64,000 nt of DNA. Source: Glycomyces fuscus. GTDB taxonomy: Bacteria > Actinomycetota > Actinomycetes > Streptosporangiales > Streptosporangiaceae. This document shows positions 53,231 to 61,912 of this stretch, piece by piece; positions within the stretch are counted from its first letter, which is position 1; every line of letters begins with the position of its first letter. The stretch is from positions 55,201-119,200 of the forward strand of contig NYMS01000044.1 of assembly GCA_002529455.1 (NCBI GenBank), in the 5' to 3' direction. Below the pieces are notes generated by a model that saw nothing but the letters and a program-made list of their open reading frames with translations, was not told the origin of the DNA and ran no database searches. The position numbers and the translations under genes are program-made.

Positions 53231-54653
53231 GGTAGGCCTCCAATCCGTGCCGCCCGCCCTCGCGGCCGTATCCCGACTCCTTGTAGCCGCCGAAGGGGCT
53301 GGTCGGGTCGAACTTGTTGAACGTGTTGGACCAGATCACACCGGCGCGCAGGCGCTCGGCGGTCCAGAGCATGCGTGAGCCCTTCTCGGTCCACACCCCG
53401 GCGGAGAGGCCGTAGGGGGTGTTGTTGGCCTTGGCCACGGCCTCGTCGGGGGTGCGGAAGGTCAGCACCGAGAGCACGGGGCCGAAGATCTCCTCGCGGG
53501 CCACGCGGTGGGACTGGCTGACGCCGGTCAGGACGGTGGGCGCGAACCAGTAGCCGCTCGCGGGCAGCTCGCAGGCGGGCGACCAGCGCTCGGCGCCCTC
53601 GGCCTCGCCGGTGTCGGTGAGCTCGCGGATGCGCTCCAGCTGGGCGGCGGAGTTGATCGCGCCGATGTCGGTGTTCTTGTCCAGCGGGTCGCCCAGGCGC
53701 AGCCGGGAGACGCGCTCCCTGAGCCGGGGCAGCAGCTCCTCGGCGATCGACTCCTGGACCAGCAGCCGGGAACCGGCGCAGCACACGTGGCCCTGGTTGA
53801 AGAAGATGCCCGAGACGATGCCCTCGACCGCCTGGTCCAGGGCCGCGTCGTCGTAGACGATGTTGGCGCCCTTGCCCCCCAGCTCCAGGGTCAGGCGCCT
53901 GCCGGTGCCCGCGACCGAGCGGGCGATCTGGCGGCCGACCTCGGTGGAGCCGGTGAAGGCCACCTTGTCGGTGCCCGGGTGCTCCACGAGCGCGCGGCCG
54001 GTCTCGCCCGCGCCGGTGAGGATGTTGACCACGCCCGGGGGCAGGTCGGCCTCCTGGCAGATCTCGGCGAAGGCCAGCGCGGTGAGCGGGGTGGTCTCGG
54101 CGGGCTTGAGCACGACGGTGTTGCCGGTGGCCAGCGCCGGGGCGACCTTCCACGCGAGCATCAGCAGCGGGAAGTTCCACGGGATGACCTGGGCGGCCAC
54201 GCCCAGCGGGCGCGGGTCGGGGCCCAGCCCGGCGTGGGCGAGCTTGTCGGCCCACCCCGCGTGGTAGAAGAAGTGCGCGGCGACCAGCGGCAGGTCGACG
54301 TCGCGCGTCTCCTTGATGGGCTTGCCGTTGTCCATCGACTCCAGCACGGCCAGCTCGCGCGAGCGCTCCTGGATGATGCGGGCGATACGGAACAGGTACT
54401 TGCCGCGCTCGGCGCCGGGCATCGGCCCCCAGACGGCGTCGTGGGCGCGGCGGGCCGCGGCGACGGCCCTGTCCACGTCGGCGGGTCCGGCGACGGCGAC
54501 CTGGGCGAGCTTGGTCTCGTCCGCGGGGTTGAGGGTGGTGAGGTACTCGCCGCCCTCGGCCGGGGTGAAGGCGCCGTCGACGAACAGGTCGTAGGTCTCG
54601 CGCAGGGTGACGACGGAGCGGGACTCCGGTGCGGGCGCGTACTCGAAGATCAC
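53223..54653 (-). CDS. Aldehyde dehydrogenase (ALDH16-like first subunit)
   Basis: A 476-residue NAD(P)-dependent aldehyde dehydrogenase. Key motifs: VIPWNFPLLMLAWKVAPALA, LTGAGETGRALVEHPGTDKV, GSTEVG, the catalytic Glu in LELGGKGANIV, the Cys pair in NQGHVCCAGSRLLV and EEIFGPVLSVLTF. The C-terminal SGYGREGGRHGLEAYLG is complete. It follows deoC by 5 bp, so it probably oxidises the acetaldehyde released by DeoC. It begins with GTG 54653. Confidence 0.93.
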   Translation of the reverse strand: MIFEYAPAPESRSVVTLRETYDLFVDGAFTPAEGGEYLTTLNPADETKLAQVAVAGPADVDRAVAAARRAHDAVWGPMPGAERGKYLFRIARIIQERSRELAVLESMDNGKPIKETRDVDLPLVAAHFFYHAGWADKLAHAGLGPDPRPLGVAAQVIPWNFPLLMLAWKVAPALATGNTVVLKPAETTPLTALAFAEICQEADLPPGVVNILTGAGETGRALVEHPGTDKVAFTGSTEVGRQIARSVAGTGRRLTLELGGKGANIVYDDAALDQAVEGIVSGIFFNQGHVCCAGSRLLVQESIAEELLPRLRERVSRLRLGDPLDKNTDIGAINSAAQLERIRELTDTGEAEGAERWSPACELPASGYWFAPTVLTGVSQSHRVAREEIFGPVLSVLTFRTPDEAVAKANNTPYGLSAGVWTEKGSRMLWTAERLRAGVIWSNTFNKFDPTSPFGGYKESGYGREGGRHGLEAYLG

Positions 54654-54658
54654 GGCTC

Positions 54659-55606
54659 TCAGTCCAGCGTGTAGTAGTCGGGGCCCGGGTAGGTGCCGGT
54701 GGACAGCCTGGTGCGCTGCATGAGCAGGTCGTTGAGGAGGCTGGAGGCGCCGATCCGGAACAGGTCGGGGGTCAGCCAGTCGGGACCGGCGACCTCGTTG
54801 ACCAGGACCAGGTTGCGGATGGCGTCCTTGGTGGTGCGGATGCCGCCCGCGGGCTTGACGCCCACGCGCCTGCCGGTGGCGGCGTGGTGGTCGCGGACGG
54901 CCTCCAGCATGACCAGGGTGACCGGCAGGGTGGCGGCCGGGGACACCTTGCCGGTGGAGGTCTTGACGAAGTCCCCACCGGCCAGGATGGCCAGGTGGGA
55001 GGCGCGGCGCACGTTGTCGTAGGTGGCGAGCTCGCCGGTCTCCAGGATGACCTTGAGGTGGGCGGTGCCGCAGGCCTCCTTGACGGCGGTGATCTCCTCG
55101 AAGACCTTGAGGTAGTCGCCGGACAGGAAGGCGCCGCGGTCGATGACCATGTCGATCTCACCGGCCCCGTCGGCGACCGCGCGGCGGGTGTCGGCGAGCT
55201 TGACCTCCATGGGCGCCCGCCCGGAGGGGAAGGCGGTGGCCACCGAGGCCACGCCGACCCCGGTGCCGCGCAGCGCCTCGACGGCGGTGGCGACCATGTC
55301 GGGGTAGACGCACACGGCGCCCACGCGGGGCACGGTGGGGTCGGTGGGATCGGGGTGGGCGGCCTTGGCGCACAGGGCCCGGACCTTGCCCGGGGTGTCG
55401 GCGCCCTCCAGGGTCGTCAGGTCCACCATGGTGATGGCCAGGTCGATGGCCCGGGCCTTGGCGGTGGTCTTGACCGACCGGGTGGACAGGTCCTGGGCGC
55501 GGGCTCGCGCGCCGACCTCGTCCACGCCCGGGAGTCCGTGCAGGAACGCGCGGAGTCCGCGGTTGGTCGCCGCCTCGGGCGCGAATGCGGTGTGGGGCAC
55601 GGGCAC
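54659..55606 (-). CDS. deoC: Deoxyribose-phosphate aldolase
   Basis: A 315-residue class I aldolase that cleaves 2-deoxyribose-5-phosphate into glyceraldehyde-3-phosphate and acetaldehyde. The Schiff-base Lys is in GGDFVKTSTGKVSPAATL; KPAGGIRTTKDA supplies the second Lys; VCVYPDMV begins the barrel core. About 60 residues precede the usual bacterial start, as in many actinobacterial DeoC. It starts at GTG 55606, with a promoter at 55716-55744, and heads the deoC-ALDH-ALDH operon. Confidence 0.95.
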   Translation of the reverse strand: MPVPHTAFAPEAATNRGLRAFLHGLPGVDEVGARARAQDLSTRSVKTTAKARAIDLAITMVDLTTLEGADTPGKVRALCAKAAHPDPTDPTVPRVGAVCVYPDMVATAVEALRGTGVGVASVATAFPSGRAPMEVKLADTRRAVADGAGEIDMVIDRGAFLSGDYLKVFEEITAVKEACGTAHLKVILETGELATYDNVRRASHLAILAGGDFVKTSTGKVSPAATLPVTLVMLEAVRDHHAATGRRVGVKPAGGIRTTKDAIRNLVLVNEVAGPDWLTPDLFRIGASSLLNDLLMQRTRLSTGTYPGPDYYTLD

Positions 55607-55715
55607 CTACAGCTCGTCGGGTTGCTGGCCTGTCCGTCCGTCGTGGCCAGCGGAAACGGGTCTGTCGGCGCGGCGCGCGGGGAGGTCCTCCCCGGGGCCG
55701 GGCCGTCAGGCAGTC

Positions 55716-55744
55716 ACCCTAACGCCGGGCGGAGCCGCCGTCAG
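55716..55744 (-). promoter_or_regulatory. deoC promoter
   Basis: CTGACG (55744-55739) and TAGGGT (55721-55716) with a 17-bp spacer on the minus strand, about 100 bp before the deoC start. Confidence 0.55.
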
Positions 55745-55771
55745 CATCCGTCCGGATCGAGCCGCCCAAGG

Positions 55772-55787
55772 TTGGAGGAGACTCCAA
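55772..55787. promoter_or_regulatory. Dyad upstream of the deoC promoter
   Basis: TTGGAG-GAGA-CTCCAA, perfect 6-bp arms, 28 bp upstream of the -35; a possible activator site. Confidence 0.4.
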
Positions 55788-55885
55788 GGAGGGCGGCGGG
55801 GGCATGTCGTCCTTTCCTCCAATCAGCCCCTGAAAATCCCCGAAAAAGGACATCCAACCCGTTCCTTCACCGCCTGGGAGGACAC

Positions 55886-55903
55886 TTCCGGTCTAGACCG
55901 GAA
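55886..55903. promoter_or_regulatory. DasR-like palindrome, copy 2
   Basis: TTCCGGTCTAGACCGGAA is a perfect 18-bp palindrome containing the same CCGGTCTAGACCGG as the site at 44814. It is 115 bp before the GNAT gene and about 140 bp upstream of the deoC -35. GGTCTAGACC is the core of DasR/NagR elements. Confidence 0.5.
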
Positions 55904-56017
55904 CACTCCCTTCGCGTGCCGAGGCGGAAATGCGAGACTGGCCCGAACCCTCCCCCCGGAACCCCGCCCCGCCGGACCCGGGGGCCGGAGGGGCGGACCT
56001 GGGCGACGGGAGCGGTG

Positions 56018-56605
56018 ATGTCAGCCGGAGAACGGAGCGAGCCGCGCGCGGGCGGGGCGGAGCCGGTGCGCCTGGTGCGGCTGGACCGGCGCACGCCGGA
56101 GGCGGCCCTGCTGAGGGGAACCGTGCTGCGCCACCGCCTGCCGCCCGGCCAGCGCGGTCACGTGCGGCTGCCGGTGTCCACCCTGCCCGCCGCCGACGCC
56201 GACCCGGCGCGCACGCCCTTCGCCGTCGTGGGCGGCCCGGCCCCGGTCACCGACGCCGCCGGTGCGCGGGCGGCCTGCGCGGGCTTCGGCGTGCTGGACC
56301 GGGCCGTGCACGCGCGCGACCTGGTCCCCGACCCGGCGCGCGCCGTGCTGCTGCGGGCCTTCTACGTCACCACCGCCTGGCAGGGCCGGGGCGTGGGGCG
56401 CGCCGCGTGCTCCCCTCCGCTGCTGGACGGGCTGGCCGCCGAGGTGGCGCCGGACGCGGCCGAGCTGGTGCTGTGCGTCAACGAGGCCAACCGCGCGGCG
56501 GCCCGCGTCTACGCCCGCGCCGGGTTCGCCCCCACCGGCCGACGCTTCGTGGACGAGGCGGGGGAACCGCAGCTGGTGATGGTCCGCCCGCTGGAGCGGG
56601 GGTAG
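56018..56605 (+). CDS. GNAT-family N-acetyltransferase
   Basis: A 195-residue protein. The acetyl-CoA site is AFYVTTAWQGRGVGRAACSP, motif A with Q-G-R-G-V-G. VLCVNEANRAAARVYARAGF is the usual motif B helix, and APTGRRFVDEAGEPQLVMVR ends the fold. The first 25 residues are basic and loose. Acceptor unknown. The ATG at 56018 has GGGAG five bases before it. The CCGGTCTAGACCGG palindrome lies upstream, so it may be co-regulated with deoC, but this is speculative. Confidence 0.88.
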   Translation: MSAGERSEPRAGGAEPVRLVRLDRRTPEAALLRGTVLRHRLPPGQRGHVRLPVSTLPAADADPARTPFAVVGGPAPVTDAAGARAACAGFGVLDRAVHARDLVPDPARAVLLRAFYVTTAWQGRGVGRAACSPPLLDGLAAEVAPDAAELVLCVNEANRAAARVYARAGFAPTGRRFVDEAGEPQLVMVRPLERG

Positions 56606-56716
56606 GCGCACCGGCGGCCGGGGCGGTCGCGTCCTCCCCGCGGCGTGGGGTGAGGCGAAGCGGAGGCCCCCGGCCAAACGCGGAGGTCCACAGGAAACAC
56701 CGCCTAGTCTGTGAGC

Positions 56717-57418
56717 ATGGCGGAGTTCCGGATCAGCAGCGACGACGAGCGGGTCGACCTGCGCAGGATGGCGGTGGCCCTGGCCGAGTCCCAGGGGTGG
56801 GCGCGCGAGGAGGTCAGCGTCTGGGACAACCGCCGGGGCGAGGTGATCGTGACGGTGGACGACTCCCTGCTGCGCAAGCCCGAGGCCGACCCCCTGCACC
56901 GCACCCGGCACACTCCCCGCGACGTGCACGAGGGCTGCGAGACGCTGCGCCGCGAGGACGCGTCCCTGCGCCGCGTGGACTTTCGCGTGCTGCGCGGCGA
57001 GACCGCGCGCTTCTTCTCCGCCGGGTGGACCGTCGCCGACGTGCTGCACGCGCTGGGGCACCGGCCCGACGGCGTGCCGTGGCCGAGCGGCCCCGACTAC
57101 CAGGGCACCGACTGGCTGCACGCCCGGATGAGGGCGTGGCGCACCCCCGACGGGGACATCCGGCCCTCCAGGTCGCAGGAGGACGCCCAGCTGCGGGTGA
57201 TCAGCCGGGCGGGGCTGCCCATGGACATCGGCCTTCCCGAGGACGCCGAGGTCGCGCAGCGCCCGGTGGCCAGTCCGTCGGTCGCGCGCTCCGCGGCCGA
57301 CGACGCGCGCAGGCTCATGCGGCAGAACGCGCGGACCACCACCGACTCCCTCGCCCACCGGGACCGCACCTCGGCCAACATCACCCGGCGGGACGCCCCC
57401 CGGGGGGGTCCCCGCTAG
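56717..57418 (+). CDS. Hypothetical protein, leaderless
   Basis: A 233-residue soluble protein that I do not recognise. It has an N-terminal alpha/beta portion (ISSDDERVDLRRMAVALAES, EVIVTVDDSLL), a middle with FFSAGWTVADVLHALGHRPD and WLHARMRAWRTPDG, and a basic, Arg-rich C-terminus likely to be disordered. No signal peptide or membrane segment. TAGTCT (56705-56710) lies six bases before the ATG at 56717, so the mRNA is probably leaderless. Its last 38 bp overlap the convergent gene. Confidence 0.75.
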   Translation: MAEFRISSDDERVDLRRMAVALAESQGWAREEVSVWDNRRGEVIVTVDDSLLRKPEADPLHRTRHTPRDVHEGCETLRREDASLRRVDFRVLRGETARFFSAGWTVADVLHALGHRPDGVPWPSGPDYQGTDWLHARMRAWRTPDGDIRPSRSQEDAQLRVISRAGLPMDIGLPEDAEVAQRPVASPSVARSAADDARRLMRQNARTTTDSLAHRDRTSANITRRDAPRGGPR

Positions 57419-58703
57419 GACCGCCGGCGCGTCCGCCGGGAGGGCGCCCGCCGGCGGCCCTCCGCTCCTCCACCAGGGCGACCATGCCGTCGGCGGCCTC
57501 GCCGAGGGCGAGCTCGGCCGGTCCCCTGCCCGCCACCAGCCGCCACAGTGTGGCGAAGACCAGCGCACCGAGGACGAAGCCCTCCAGCAGCCACGGCTGG
57601 CGCCACTCGGTCCCGCCGGATGCGGAGATGACCACCGCCAGGGCCAGGATGTGCCCGGTGTAGACGGTCAGCGGCATCCGGCCGACCGAGGCCAGCGGGT
57701 ACATGAGGACCCGGAGGCGGTCGCACAGGAACATGCACACCACCAGCACCACGAGCCCTTGGCCGACCGCCTCGGCCATCTCGAAGGTGGTGCCGGTGTG
57801 GGGCGTGCCGACCGCCAGCCACCACCACGAGTCGGTGGGCACCTGGCCCGAGACCGAGTGCGTCTCCTCGACCACCGCGGCGCGCACCAGGGCCGCCGTC
57901 GCCTGGTCGGTGACCTCGCCGGAGGGCAGGCCCGTCAGGGCGGGGCCGCTGGCCTCCACCAGGCGCTCCATTCCGCCCAGCGGGTTGAGCAGCGCCCAGG
58001 AGCCGAGGTGGCCGAGCAGGAGCAGCACGGCGCCGGAGGCCAGCAGGCGCAGCCGCAGCGCGGTGGAGGCCAGGTCCAGCCGCCCCACCGCCATCCCCGC
58101 GGTCACGAAGGCCATGAAGGTGATCGCCGGGTAGTAGCCGGTCAGGAAGAACTCGCTGAACGAGGAGAGCGAGGACGTGCGCGGCGAGGGCGGGAAGACG
58201 TTGTCCCGCAGCAGGAACGAGAGCGGAGGGCCGAGCACGGCCAGAACCCCCGCCACCGTCCACAGCGCGCCCGAGCGCAGCCTGAGCAGGGGCAGGGCCA
58301 GCACGAAGAAGCCCGCGTAGTAGGTCAGGATGATGGCGACCGGGACCCCCATGACGTCCAGCGCCAGTCCCAGCACGCCGATGAGCGCCGCGCGGGTGAG
58401 GATGCGCACGACGGCCCCGCGCAGGCGGTCGCCGCCCACCGGGTCGGTGCGCCCGGTCATCATGGCCAGGGAGGTTCCCGCCAGGAAGGCGAAGAGCGCC
58501 GAGGAGTTGCCCCGCACGACGCCGTGCACGTCCCAGGCGTAGCCCTCGGGCGACAGCAGCCCCATCGACTCCACCCCGAGGTGGACGACGAACATCCCGA
58601 ACACCGCGAGGGCGCGTGCCGCGTCGATGCCGTCGATCCGGCCCCGCCGGGAGGCCGGACCCGCGGGAGCGGCGGAGGTCTCGCCAGACTGGTTCTGTGT
58701 CAC
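57381..58703 (-). CDS. YeiB/HGSNAT-like (DUF418/DUF1624) membrane protein
   Basis: A 440-residue membrane protein with about 10 helices. The first helix starts RIDGIDAARALAVFGMFVVH, the sequence type of heparan-glucosaminide acetyltransferase-like and DUF418 families, which move acyl groups across the membrane. LFAFLAGTSLAMMTGR and VGRMPLTVYTGHILALAVVI fit the same families. A Gly/Pro/Arg-rich tail of about 40 residues ends the protein. The GTG at 58703 lies seven bases after TAGCCT, suggesting a leaderless mRNA. Substrate unknown. Confidence 0.8.
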   Translation of the reverse strand: MTQNQSGETSAAPAGPASRRGRIDGIDAARALAVFGMFVVHLGVESMGLLSPEGYAWDVHGVVRGNSSALFAFLAGTSLAMMTGRTDPVGGDRLRGAVVRILTRAALIGVLGLALDVMGVPVAIILTYYAGFFVLALPLLRLRSGALWTVAGVLAVLGPPLSFLLRDNVFPPSPRTSSLSSFSEFFLTGYYPAITFMAFVTAGMAVGRLDLASTALRLRLLASGAVLLLLGHLGSWALLNPLGGMERLVEASGPALTGLPSGEVTDQATAALVRAAVVEETHSVSGQVPTDSWWWLAVGTPHTGTTFEMAEAVGQGLVVLVVCMFLCDRLRVLMYPLASVGRMPLTVYTGHILALAVVISASGGTEWRQPWLLEGFVLGALVFATLWRLVAGRGPAELALGEAADGMVALVEERRAAGGRPPGGRAGGPSGDPPGGRPAG

Positions 58704-58710
58704 GCACGTC

Positions 58711-58716
58711 AGGCTA
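58711..58716 (-). promoter_or_regulatory. -10 box of the YeiB/HGSNAT-like gene
   Basis: TAGCCT on the minus strand, seven bases before the GTG at 58703, with no ribosome site between. Confidence 0.45.
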
Positions 58717-58846
58717 TGCCCCTGCCTCGTAGGGCAACAACGGGCCGGGGCACATGGCCGCAGGCGGCCACGCGGCACCGGGAGGGCGCCCGGCCCTGCG
58801 GTGCGCCCACCGCCCCCCGCGACGCCCCGGACCCGCGGGGACGGGG

Positions 58847-58881
58847 CCGCCGGGGAGGCAGGGCCCCTGCCTCCCCGGCGG
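58847..58881 (-). terminator. Terminator of the acetoacetyl-CoA synthetase gene
   Basis: A near-continuous 17-bp palindrome (left arm 58847-58863, right arm 58865-58881; core CCGGGGAGGCAGG) lies 9 bp after the stop codon. Confidence 0.75.
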
Positions 58882-58889
58882 TGTCCCGG

Positions 58890-60893
58890 TCAGCCCGCGC
58901 TCCGCCCCTCCTCGACCAGGGTGCTGAAGAAGTCGAGCGCCTCGGGGTTGGCCAGCGAGTCGCGGCTGGCGACCCGGTCGGGCCGCTCCCCCATGAGGAT
59001 GCGCTTGACCGGCACCTCCAGGACCTTGCCGGACAGGGTCCGGGGCACGGCGCCGATGACGCGGACGCGGTCGGGCACGTGGCGGGGCGAGCAGTCGGTC
59101 CGGATGCGGCGGGCGATCTCCCGGGGCAGGTCGCCCTCCAGGTCGGCGCCCTCACGCAGCACGGTGAACAGCTCGATCCTGGAGGAGCCGTCGGCCTGGG
59201 GCACGTCCACCACCAGGGCGTCGACGACCTCGTCCAGGGCCAGGACCGCGCGGTAGATCTCGCTGGTGCCCATGCGCACGCCGCCGCGGTTGATGGTGGA
59301 GTCGGAGCGGCCGTAGATGACCGCGGTGCCGCGGTCGGTGATCTCGATCCAGTCGCCGTGCCGCCAGACGCCCGGGTAGACGGAGAAGTAGCTGTCGCGC
59401 AGCCGCTCGCCGCTCTCGTCGCCCCACAGGAAGAGCGGCATGGACGGGGCGGGCCGGGTGACGACGAGCTCGCCGACCTCGTTGACGAGCTCCTTGCCGT
59501 CGGGGTCCCAGGAGGCGACGGCCATCCCCAGGGCCCGGGACTGGATCTCGCCCTCGTGGACGGGCAGGGTCGGGGTGCCGCCGACCAGACAGCTGCACAC
59601 GTCGGTGCCGCCGGAGGTGGAGAACAGCCACAGGTCCTCGCCGAACTCCTCGTAGACCCAGGAGAAGGCCTCGGGGCTGAGCGGCGAGCCGGTGGAGCCG
59701 ATGGCCTTGAGCCCGGACAGGTCGCGGCCCCGCCGGGGGTGGACGCCCTCCTTCATGCAGGAGGAGAGGAACCCGGCGCTGGTGCCGAAGACGGTGACCC
59801 CGGCCTCGGCGGCCAGGTCCCACAGCGCGCCCAGGTCGGGTGCGGCCGGGCTGCCGTCGTACAGGACGATGGAGGCCTTCGTCAGCAGCACGCTGACCAG
59901 GAAGTTCCACATCATCCAGCCGGTCGTGGTGAACCAGAAGACCCGGTCGTGCTCCCGGGCGTCCAGGTGCAGGTGGAGGTTCTTGAGCTGTTCGAGGAGG
60001 ATGCCGCCGTGCCCGTGGACGATGGCCTTGGGCAGGCCGGTGGTACCCGAGGAGTAGAGCACCCACAGGGGGTGGTCGAAGGGCACGGACGCGAACTCCA
60101 GCTCGGCCCCGGCCCCGGACTCCTCCAGCCGGTCCCAGGGCAGGGTGCCGTCGAGGGACTCCCCGGGGTGGAGGTAGTCGAGCAGGACGGTGTGCTCGAC
60201 GGTGGGCAGCGCCGCGCGCAGCTCCTCCACGACGGGGCGGCGGTCGAAGTCCCTGCCCCCGTAGCGGTAGCCGTCGACGGCGAGCAGGACCTTGGGCTCG
60301 ATCTGCGCGAAGCGGTCGATGACGCTGCGCACGCCGAAGTCCGGGGAGCAGGAGGACCACACGGCGCCCAGGGAGGCCGCGGCGTAGAAGGCGGCGACGG
60401 TCTCGGGCAGGTTGGGCAGGTAGGCCACGACGCGGTCGCCGGGGCCCACGCCGAGGCCGCGCAGCCCGGCGGCGATGGCGGCGGTGCGCCGGCGCAGGTC
60501 GCCCCAGGTCCACTCGCCGAGGCCGCGCAGCTCGGTGGCGTGGCGGATGGCGACGTGGTCGTCGTCGCGGCCCTCGAAGATGTGCCGGGCGTAGTTGAGG
60601 GTGGCCCCGGGGAACCACTCGGCGCCGGGCATGGTCCGCTCGCCCAGGACCCGCTCGTAGGGGGTCTCGGAGCGCACGCCGTAGTACTGCCAGACCGACT
60701 CCCAGAACCCGTCGGTGTCGGTGACCGACCAGCGCCACAGGGAGTCGTAGTCGAAGGACGCGGCGGAGGCGTCCCCGAAGGCCCGGATCCCCCTCTCGCG
60801 CTCGGCCCACCGGGCGAACGCGACGATGTTGGAGGACGCGGCCCTCTCCTCGTCGGGCTTCCAGAGCACCCGGGGCACGCTGTTCTCCGTCAT
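58890..60893 (-). CDS. Acetoacetate--CoA ligase (acetoacetyl-CoA synthetase)
   Basis: A 667-residue ANL-superfamily enzyme that makes acetoacetyl-CoA from acetoacetate, ATP and CoA. Motifs: the P-loop VLYSSGTTGLPKAIVHGHGG, FWFTTTGWMMWN, GSTGSPLSPEAFSWVYEEFG, STSGGTDVCSCLVGG (the AACS-type signature), GVRMGTSEIYRAVLALDEV, and the C-terminal Lys in RTLSGKVLEVPVKRIL. Length matches AACS (about 650-670). The ATG at 60893 follows GGGAAGG. It may use ketone bodies or the acetoacetate from leucine breakdown. Confidence 0.92.
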   Translation of the reverse strand: MTENSVPRVLWKPDEERAASSNIVAFARWAERERGIRAFGDASAASFDYDSLWRWSVTDTDGFWESVWQYYGVRSETPYERVLGERTMPGAEWFPGATLNYARHIFEGRDDDHVAIRHATELRGLGEWTWGDLRRRTAAIAAGLRGLGVGPGDRVVAYLPNLPETVAAFYAAASLGAVWSSCSPDFGVRSVIDRFAQIEPKVLLAVDGYRYGGRDFDRRPVVEELRAALPTVEHTVLLDYLHPGESLDGTLPWDRLEESGAGAELEFASVPFDHPLWVLYSSGTTGLPKAIVHGHGGILLEQLKNLHLHLDAREHDRVFWFTTTGWMMWNFLVSVLLTKASIVLYDGSPAAPDLGALWDLAAEAGVTVFGTSAGFLSSCMKEGVHPRRGRDLSGLKAIGSTGSPLSPEAFSWVYEEFGEDLWLFSTSGGTDVCSCLVGGTPTLPVHEGEIQSRALGMAVASWDPDGKELVNEVGELVVTRPAPSMPLFLWGDESGERLRDSYFSVYPGVWRHGDWIEITDRGTAVIYGRSDSTINRGGVRMGTSEIYRAVLALDEVVDALVVDVPQADGSSRIELFTVLREGADLEGDLPREIARRIRTDCSPRHVPDRVRVIGAVPRTLSGKVLEVPVKRILMGERPDRVASRDSLANPEALDFFSTLVEEGRSAG

Positions 60894-61152
60894 TGGCCCG
60901 CCTTCCCATTCGCACTGTGTGTTGCTGTGAGACCCATCTAACAACACCCCGTGCCGGCGGCCACGGCCCGGCCCCCGGGGCGACGGGGGCCGGGAGGCAC
61001 GCCGAGTGCGCAGGTCACCGGCGGGAGGCGGACGGTGCGCGCGGCCCGCTCCCGGGCGGGCGCGCGGACGTGGACGGCACCCGTCGGCACAGGCCCGACC
61101 GGCGCAGGACCGGTGACCGGACCTTTCCGGCGCCCGGGCGCGGTCCGGCGCC

Positions 61153-61827
61153 TCAGTTCCCGCGCAGCGCGGCCACGGCGGCCTGCGGGGAGTCGACCAC
61201 GGGGGATCCGGTGGCCTCCAGGCGGGCACGGGACATCAGGCCGCTGGCGACCAGGACGGAGCGTGCCCCGGCCTCGCGGGCGGCGCGGGCGTCGTCGTCG
61301 ATGTCGCCGATCAGCACGACCCGGGCCGGGTCGAGGCCCTGGTGTTCGAGGTGGCGCACCAGGTGCTCGGCCTTGGAGTCGTGCTCGGTCTGGAACCGGC
61401 GCCCCTCCACCCGGGTGAAGTGCTCGGTCAGGCCGCGCTCGGCGACCAGCGGCACGAGGTGGTCGTGGGAGGCCATGGACAGCAGGGACTGGGTGCCCCC
61501 GCCGCGGGTCCACTCGTGCAGCACGTCGGGAACGCCCGCGGTCAGCTCACAGGAGGGCAGGTGCTCCAGGTAGCTGCTGTCGTAGTGCTTCTCGACCCGC
61601 TCCCACTCGCCCTCCTCCAGGGCCCGGCCGAGGAGCTCCTCGTAGCAGGGGACGAGGGGGCGGCGGAAGACGGAGCGCCAGTGGTCCAGCTCCACGGGGT
61701 CGCGGCCGAACAGCTCGCACACGGCGTTCACCGCGGCGAGGTTGGCGTGGTTGTCGTCCAGGAGGGTGCCGTTCCAGTCCCAGACGATGTGGGTGGTGTC
61801 GTGTCTGTCGAAAGTCGTCTCAGCCAT
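61153..61827 (-). CDS. HAD-superfamily hydrolase (phosphatase)
   Basis: A 224-residue HAD hydrolase. The nucleophile motif is IVWDWNGTLLDDNHANLAAV (Asp plus the D-x-N variant with W), motif II is LLSMASHDHL, and motif III-IV is GDIDDDARAAREAGARSVLV. A helical cap domain (about 30-95) is present, as in phosphoglycolate phosphatase-like members. Substrate unknown. TAAAGT (61840-61835) stands seven bases before the ATG at 61827, so the mRNA is probably leaderless. Confidence 0.88.
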   Translation of the reverse strand: MAETTFDRHDTTHIVWDWNGTLLDDNHANLAAVNAVCELFGRDPVELDHWRSVFRRPLVPCYEELLGRALEEGEWERVEKHYDSSYLEHLPSCELTAGVPDVLHEWTRGGGTQSLLSMASHDHLVPLVAERGLTEHFTRVEGRRFQTEHDSKAEHLVRHLEHQGLDPARVVLIGDIDDDARAAREAGARSVLVASGLMSRARLEATGSPVVDSPQAAVAALRGN

Positions 61828-61912
61828 TGACCGCACTTTACGGGCACCGGCCCCGGCCGGGGAATGCGTCGTACGCCACCCCCGGCCGGGCCCCCGCGCA
61901 CGCCGGGGCGCC

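Larger units (their letters stand above)
55607..56017. other. deoC upstream region
   Basis: 411 bp without a gene, holding the deoC promoter (55716-55744), a TTGGAG/CTCCAA dyad and the 18-bp palindrome at 55886. Confidence 0.6.
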
